Shown piece after piece: positions 5,777 through 7,222 of a DNA stretch of 7,222 bases. Position numbers and translations under genes: made by a program. The DNA comes from JAUUZT01 sp964654015 (GTDB taxonomy: Bacteria; Chloroflexota; Dehalococcoidia; GIF9; AB-539-J10): NCBI GenBank assembly GCA_964654015.1, contig CAZZHQ010000123.1:1-7222 (forward strand), given 5' to 3'. How positions within the stretch are numbered: the stretch's first letter is position 1; every line of letters begins with the position of its first letter. The notes beneath the pieces were generated by a model. That model did no database searches, was not told where the DNA came from, and saw only the letters and a list, made by a program, of their open reading frames with translations.

Positions 5777-6169
5777 ATGAGTGAATTGCCAATCTCAAAG
5801 GCGGAGCTGGCCCGGCAGTTAGGGGTAAGCCGAACCTATGTAACCCTTTTAACCCAAGGTAAGAGGCAGCCGAGTCAACATCTTGCCAACAAAATAAGGC
5901 GGCTGCAGTTGACAGCGGAACTTCCCGTGGAATTTGGACTCACAAATGCGCTGGTGGGGAAGGGGGGATTTGAACCCCCACGCCTTGCGGCACATGATCC
6001 TAAGTCATGCCTGTCTGCCAATTCCAGCACTCCCCCATCTGTAAGCAGAATATCCGAATGCACTATATCATTTTACTACTTTTGTCTCAAGCCGCAACCC
6101 TGTTCACCCTGGGAGAGCAGCAAGCACACACAGACTCCTCGTTCAGCTATTGAGAAGACTAAAGAATAG
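5777..6169 (+). CDS. Small HTH (XRE/Cro-like) protein whose frame runs through antisense tRNA-Leu
   Basis: The ATG at 5777 has AAGGAG (5766-5771) five bases upstream; a GTG at 5771 overlaps that site and is rejected. Residues about 6-45 form a helix-turn-helix: SKAELARQLGVSRTYVTLL followed by a basic QGKRQPS stretch, as in Cro/CI-type DNA-binding domains. After about residue 58 the frame enters the tRNA-Leu gene on the other strand. Residues 59-87 (including GKGGFEPPRL and the Ser/Pro-rich part after it) are simply translated antisense tRNA, and the tail to residue 130 is not protein-like. The functional part is therefore probably the N-terminal 55-60 residues. A likely role is regulating the cassette it ends, possibly through the palindromes upstream of 4897. 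The arrangement suggests that the native stop codon was lost where the DNA joins the tRNA. Confidence 0.6.
   Translation: MSELPISKAELARQLGVSRTYVTLLTQGKRQPSQHLANKIRRLQLTAELPVEFGLTNALVGKGGFEPPRLAAHDPKSCLSANSSTPPSVSRISECTISFYYFCLKPQPCSPWESSKHTQTPRSAIEKTKE
5952..6036 (-). tRNA. tRNA-Leu (anticodon UAG)
   Basis: The minus strand folds into a complete class II tRNA of 85 bases with CCA encoded (5952-5954). The acceptor stem GGGGGAG pairs with CTTCCCC (one G-U), the D region GGAATTGGCAGA is typical of leucine tRNAs, the anticodon stem CATGA/TCATG closes the loop CTTAGGA with anticodon TAG at 6000-6002, a variable arm GCC-GCAA-GGC follows, and the T arm is GGGGG-TTCAAAT-CCCCC. The discriminator base is A, as expected for Leu. 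It reads CUA and, by wobble, other CUN codons. Its 3' end faces the small-gene cassette. No terminator is seen beyond it. Confidence 0.97.
6062..6090 (-). promoter_or_regulatory. Promoter of tRNA-Leu
   Basis: On the minus strand, TTGAGA (6085-6090) is separated by exactly 17 bases from TATAGT (6062-6067). Transcription would start about 20 bases before the mature tRNA 5' end at 6036. No GC-rich discriminator of the stringent type is obvious. Confidence 0.7.
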
Positions 6170-6178
6170 GCATAGAAT
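6150..6178 (+). promoter_or_regulatory. Promoter of the yggS-family gene
   Basis: TTGAGA (6150-6155) is separated by 17 bases from TAGAAT (6173-6178). Transcription from about 6185 leaves only about 12 bases before the ATG at 6197. The -35 element lies inside the tail of the HTH reading frame, further evidence that this tail is not under coding selection. Confidence 0.6.
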
Positions 6179-6196
6179 AAGGTTCGAGTTATCGCC

Positions 6197-6880
6197 ATGA
6201 TTAAAGAAAATATTGACCGGATACTGAGCGAGTTACCCGATGGGGTTCAGCTGGTAGCCGCCGCTAAAACAAGAACCCCCGAGGAAATCCTGGAGGCAGT
6301 CGAGGCCGGTGTAAAAATCCTGGGGGAAAACTATGCCCAGGAAGCGGAAGGAGCCTATGAAGCAGTCGGTAACAAGGCGAAGTGGCACTTTATCGGACAC
6401 CTTCAGAAGAATAAGGTGAAAAAAGCGGTGAAGCTCTTCGATATGATAGAGACCGTTGATTCCCTGGAGCTAGCCGGGGAGATTGATAAAAGATGTGCCC
6501 AAATCGGCAAGGTGATGCCAGTGCTGGTTGAGATAAACAGCGGCCGTGAGGAGCAAAAATCAGGCGTATTCCCGGAAAAGACAGAGCAACTAGTAAGGGA
6601 AATTTCTGGGCTAAACAACATAAGGGTAATGGGCCTTATGACTATGGGACCTCGCTCCGGCAACCCTGAGGATTCAAGACCCTACTTTGTGGAAACGAAG
6701 AGGATATTTGAAAGAATCAAAAAACTTAATTTACCTGACACAGAGATGAGCTACCTCTCCATGGGAATGACAAACTCCTATAAGATTGCCCTGGAAGAGG
6801 GAGCGAATATAGTGAGAATAGGCAGCAAGATATTCGGCGAGAGGAATTATGGGGCTACGCCAGAAGCTCAAGACCCCTGA
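6197..6880 (+). CDS. yggS: YggS/PROSC-family pyridoxal phosphate homeostasis protein
   Basis: The 227-aa product has the normal length of the bacterial YggS family, a single-domain TIM-barrel PLP carrier resembling the N-terminal domain of alanine racemase. It is thought to buffer PLP and affects amino acid and keto acid balance; it has no known catalytic activity. Visible motifs are VAAAKTRTPEEI with the PLP lysine at Lys24, GENYAQEA (43-50), WHFIGHLQKNK (63-73), VNS-type INSGREEQKSG (113-123), GLMTMGP (146-152), SMGMTNSY (188-195) and the phosphate-binding VRIGSKIFGER (206-216). The usual Ser-x-Asp in the SMGMS motif is TNS here. The ATG at 6197 fits the family N-terminus, but only a weak GAG precedes it and the predicted leader is very short. 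The 3' end overlaps the convergent phosphatase gene by 26 bases. Confidence 0.93.
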   Translation: MIKENIDRILSELPDGVQLVAAAKTRTPEEILEAVEAGVKILGENYAQEAEGAYEAVGNKAKWHFIGHLQKNKVKKAVKLFDMIETVDSLELAGEIDKRCAQIGKVMPVLVEINSGREEQKSGVFPEKTEQLVREISGLNNIRVMGLMTMGPRSGNPEDSRPYFVETKRIFERIKKLNLPDTEMSYLSMGMTNSYKIALEEGANIVRIGSKIFGERNYGATPEAQDP

Positions 6881-7222
6881 CTACATCATTAAGGTCGGTA
6901 AAGGGTGTACAATTAAGCTTCGTCTCCTTACAATAGGCAAGCAACTCACCGGTAGCAAAGATATGCTGGGCTCGTTTGGCTGGTGAGGTATCAGAGATGC
7001 CATTCCCGATATACACTACACGGTAACCCCTGCTTAAGAATAGCCCGGTATACGCTTCCTTAAAGCCATCCTGTATCTCTTTACCCTCTGGTCCTATATA
7101 TTTGGCTTCAATACCTTCAGGCGTAAAATGAGTTTGGGCAGCCAGTATGTCGATATTGTCTATGCCGATATCCCTTAAAATCGCTTCTATGTAGAAAACC
7201 AGGCCGTTGCTTACGATGACAA
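6855..7222 (-). CDS. HAD-superfamily phosphatase (MtnX/PHOSPHO-like), C-terminal 121 residues
   Basis: This is an open minus-strand frame from the right edge to TAG at 6855-6857, with the N-terminus outside the window. It begins VIVSNGLVFYIEAILRDIGI, where VSNG matches HAD motif II (Ser/Thr before a loop). It continues with a cap-like stretch and then GYRVVYIGNGISDTSPAKRA, HAD motif IV, and ends with HIFATGELLAYCKE and PFTDLNDVV, a pattern I know from MtnX-like and PHOSPHO-like phosphatases acting on small phosphorylated metabolites. The first motif IV Asp (usual GDG) is Asn here, while the second (ISD) is kept. The catalytic DxDxT motif would be in the missing part, so activity and substrate cannot be judged. 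It converges on yggS, overlapping its last 26 bases. Confidence 0.8.
   Translation of the reverse strand, partial: VIVSNGLVFYIEAILRDIGIDNIDILAAQTHFTPEGIEAKYIGPEGKEIQDGFKEAYTGLFLSRGYRVVYIGNGISDTSPAKRAQHIFATGELLAYCKETKLNCTPFTDLNDVVRGLELLA

Noticed and set aside
5875..6063. 62-codon minus-strand frame with 'RGGSNPPFPT'
   Set aside because: This is the tRNA-Leu gene translated as if it were protein, a well-known artefact.
1..7222. CRISPR array, insertion sequence or rRNA
   Set aside because: I saw no regularly spaced repeats, transposase-like frame or rRNA motif in the window.

Overview
The window looks like a chromosomal segment of a mesophilic bacterium, most likely a Chloroflexota (Dehalococcoidia-like) organism. 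This is an inference from gene content: a DUF5679-type zinc ribbon, GH130 proteins, a YggS and HAD phosphatase pair, and very small HTH/membrane ORFs beside a tRNA. It was not tested by a search. Base composition is intermediate, with clearly AT-rich intergenic stretches around 4690-4890.

Layout. Positions 1-507 hold the 3' end of a DHA2-type MFS exporter gene, followed by a 430-base gap that contains a nested hairpin/terminator (700-765). A good promoter at 937-966 precedes a two-gene unit (1018-4159) with three GH130 glycoside phosphorylase/mannosidase-type domains: a zinc ribbon-GH130 fusion (391 aa) and a double GH130-GH130 protein (662 aa). The two genes overlap by 23 bases, or are separated by 37 bases if the second starts at a GTG with a strong ribosome binding site. 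The unit is probably devoted to breakdown or sensing of mannose-containing or related beta-linked oligosaccharides. Only the third GH130 domain keeps the full set of usual motifs.

On the minus strand, 4309-4515 encodes a 68-aa 4-oxalocrotonate tautomerase-like enzyme. It is divergent from a cassette of small, unrecognised genes (4897 to about 5950): a Pro/Ala/Glu-rich coiled-coil protein, a gene interrupted by an in-frame amber codon, a 30-aa membrane peptide, and a small HTH protein. The reading frame of the HTH protein runs straight through the antisense strand of a tRNA-Leu(UAG) gene (5952-6036, minus). The cassette abuts the 3' end of that tRNA, where integrated elements usually sit, so it may be a relic of a mobile element. 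No duplicate of the tRNA end is visible in the window.

The right end is housekeeping: a yggS-family PLP-homeostasis gene (6197-6880) with its own promoter, convergent and overlapping by 26 bases with a HAD-type phosphatase gene that runs off the right edge on the minus strand. The HAD gene has no start in the window and is read from its 121 C-terminal codons.
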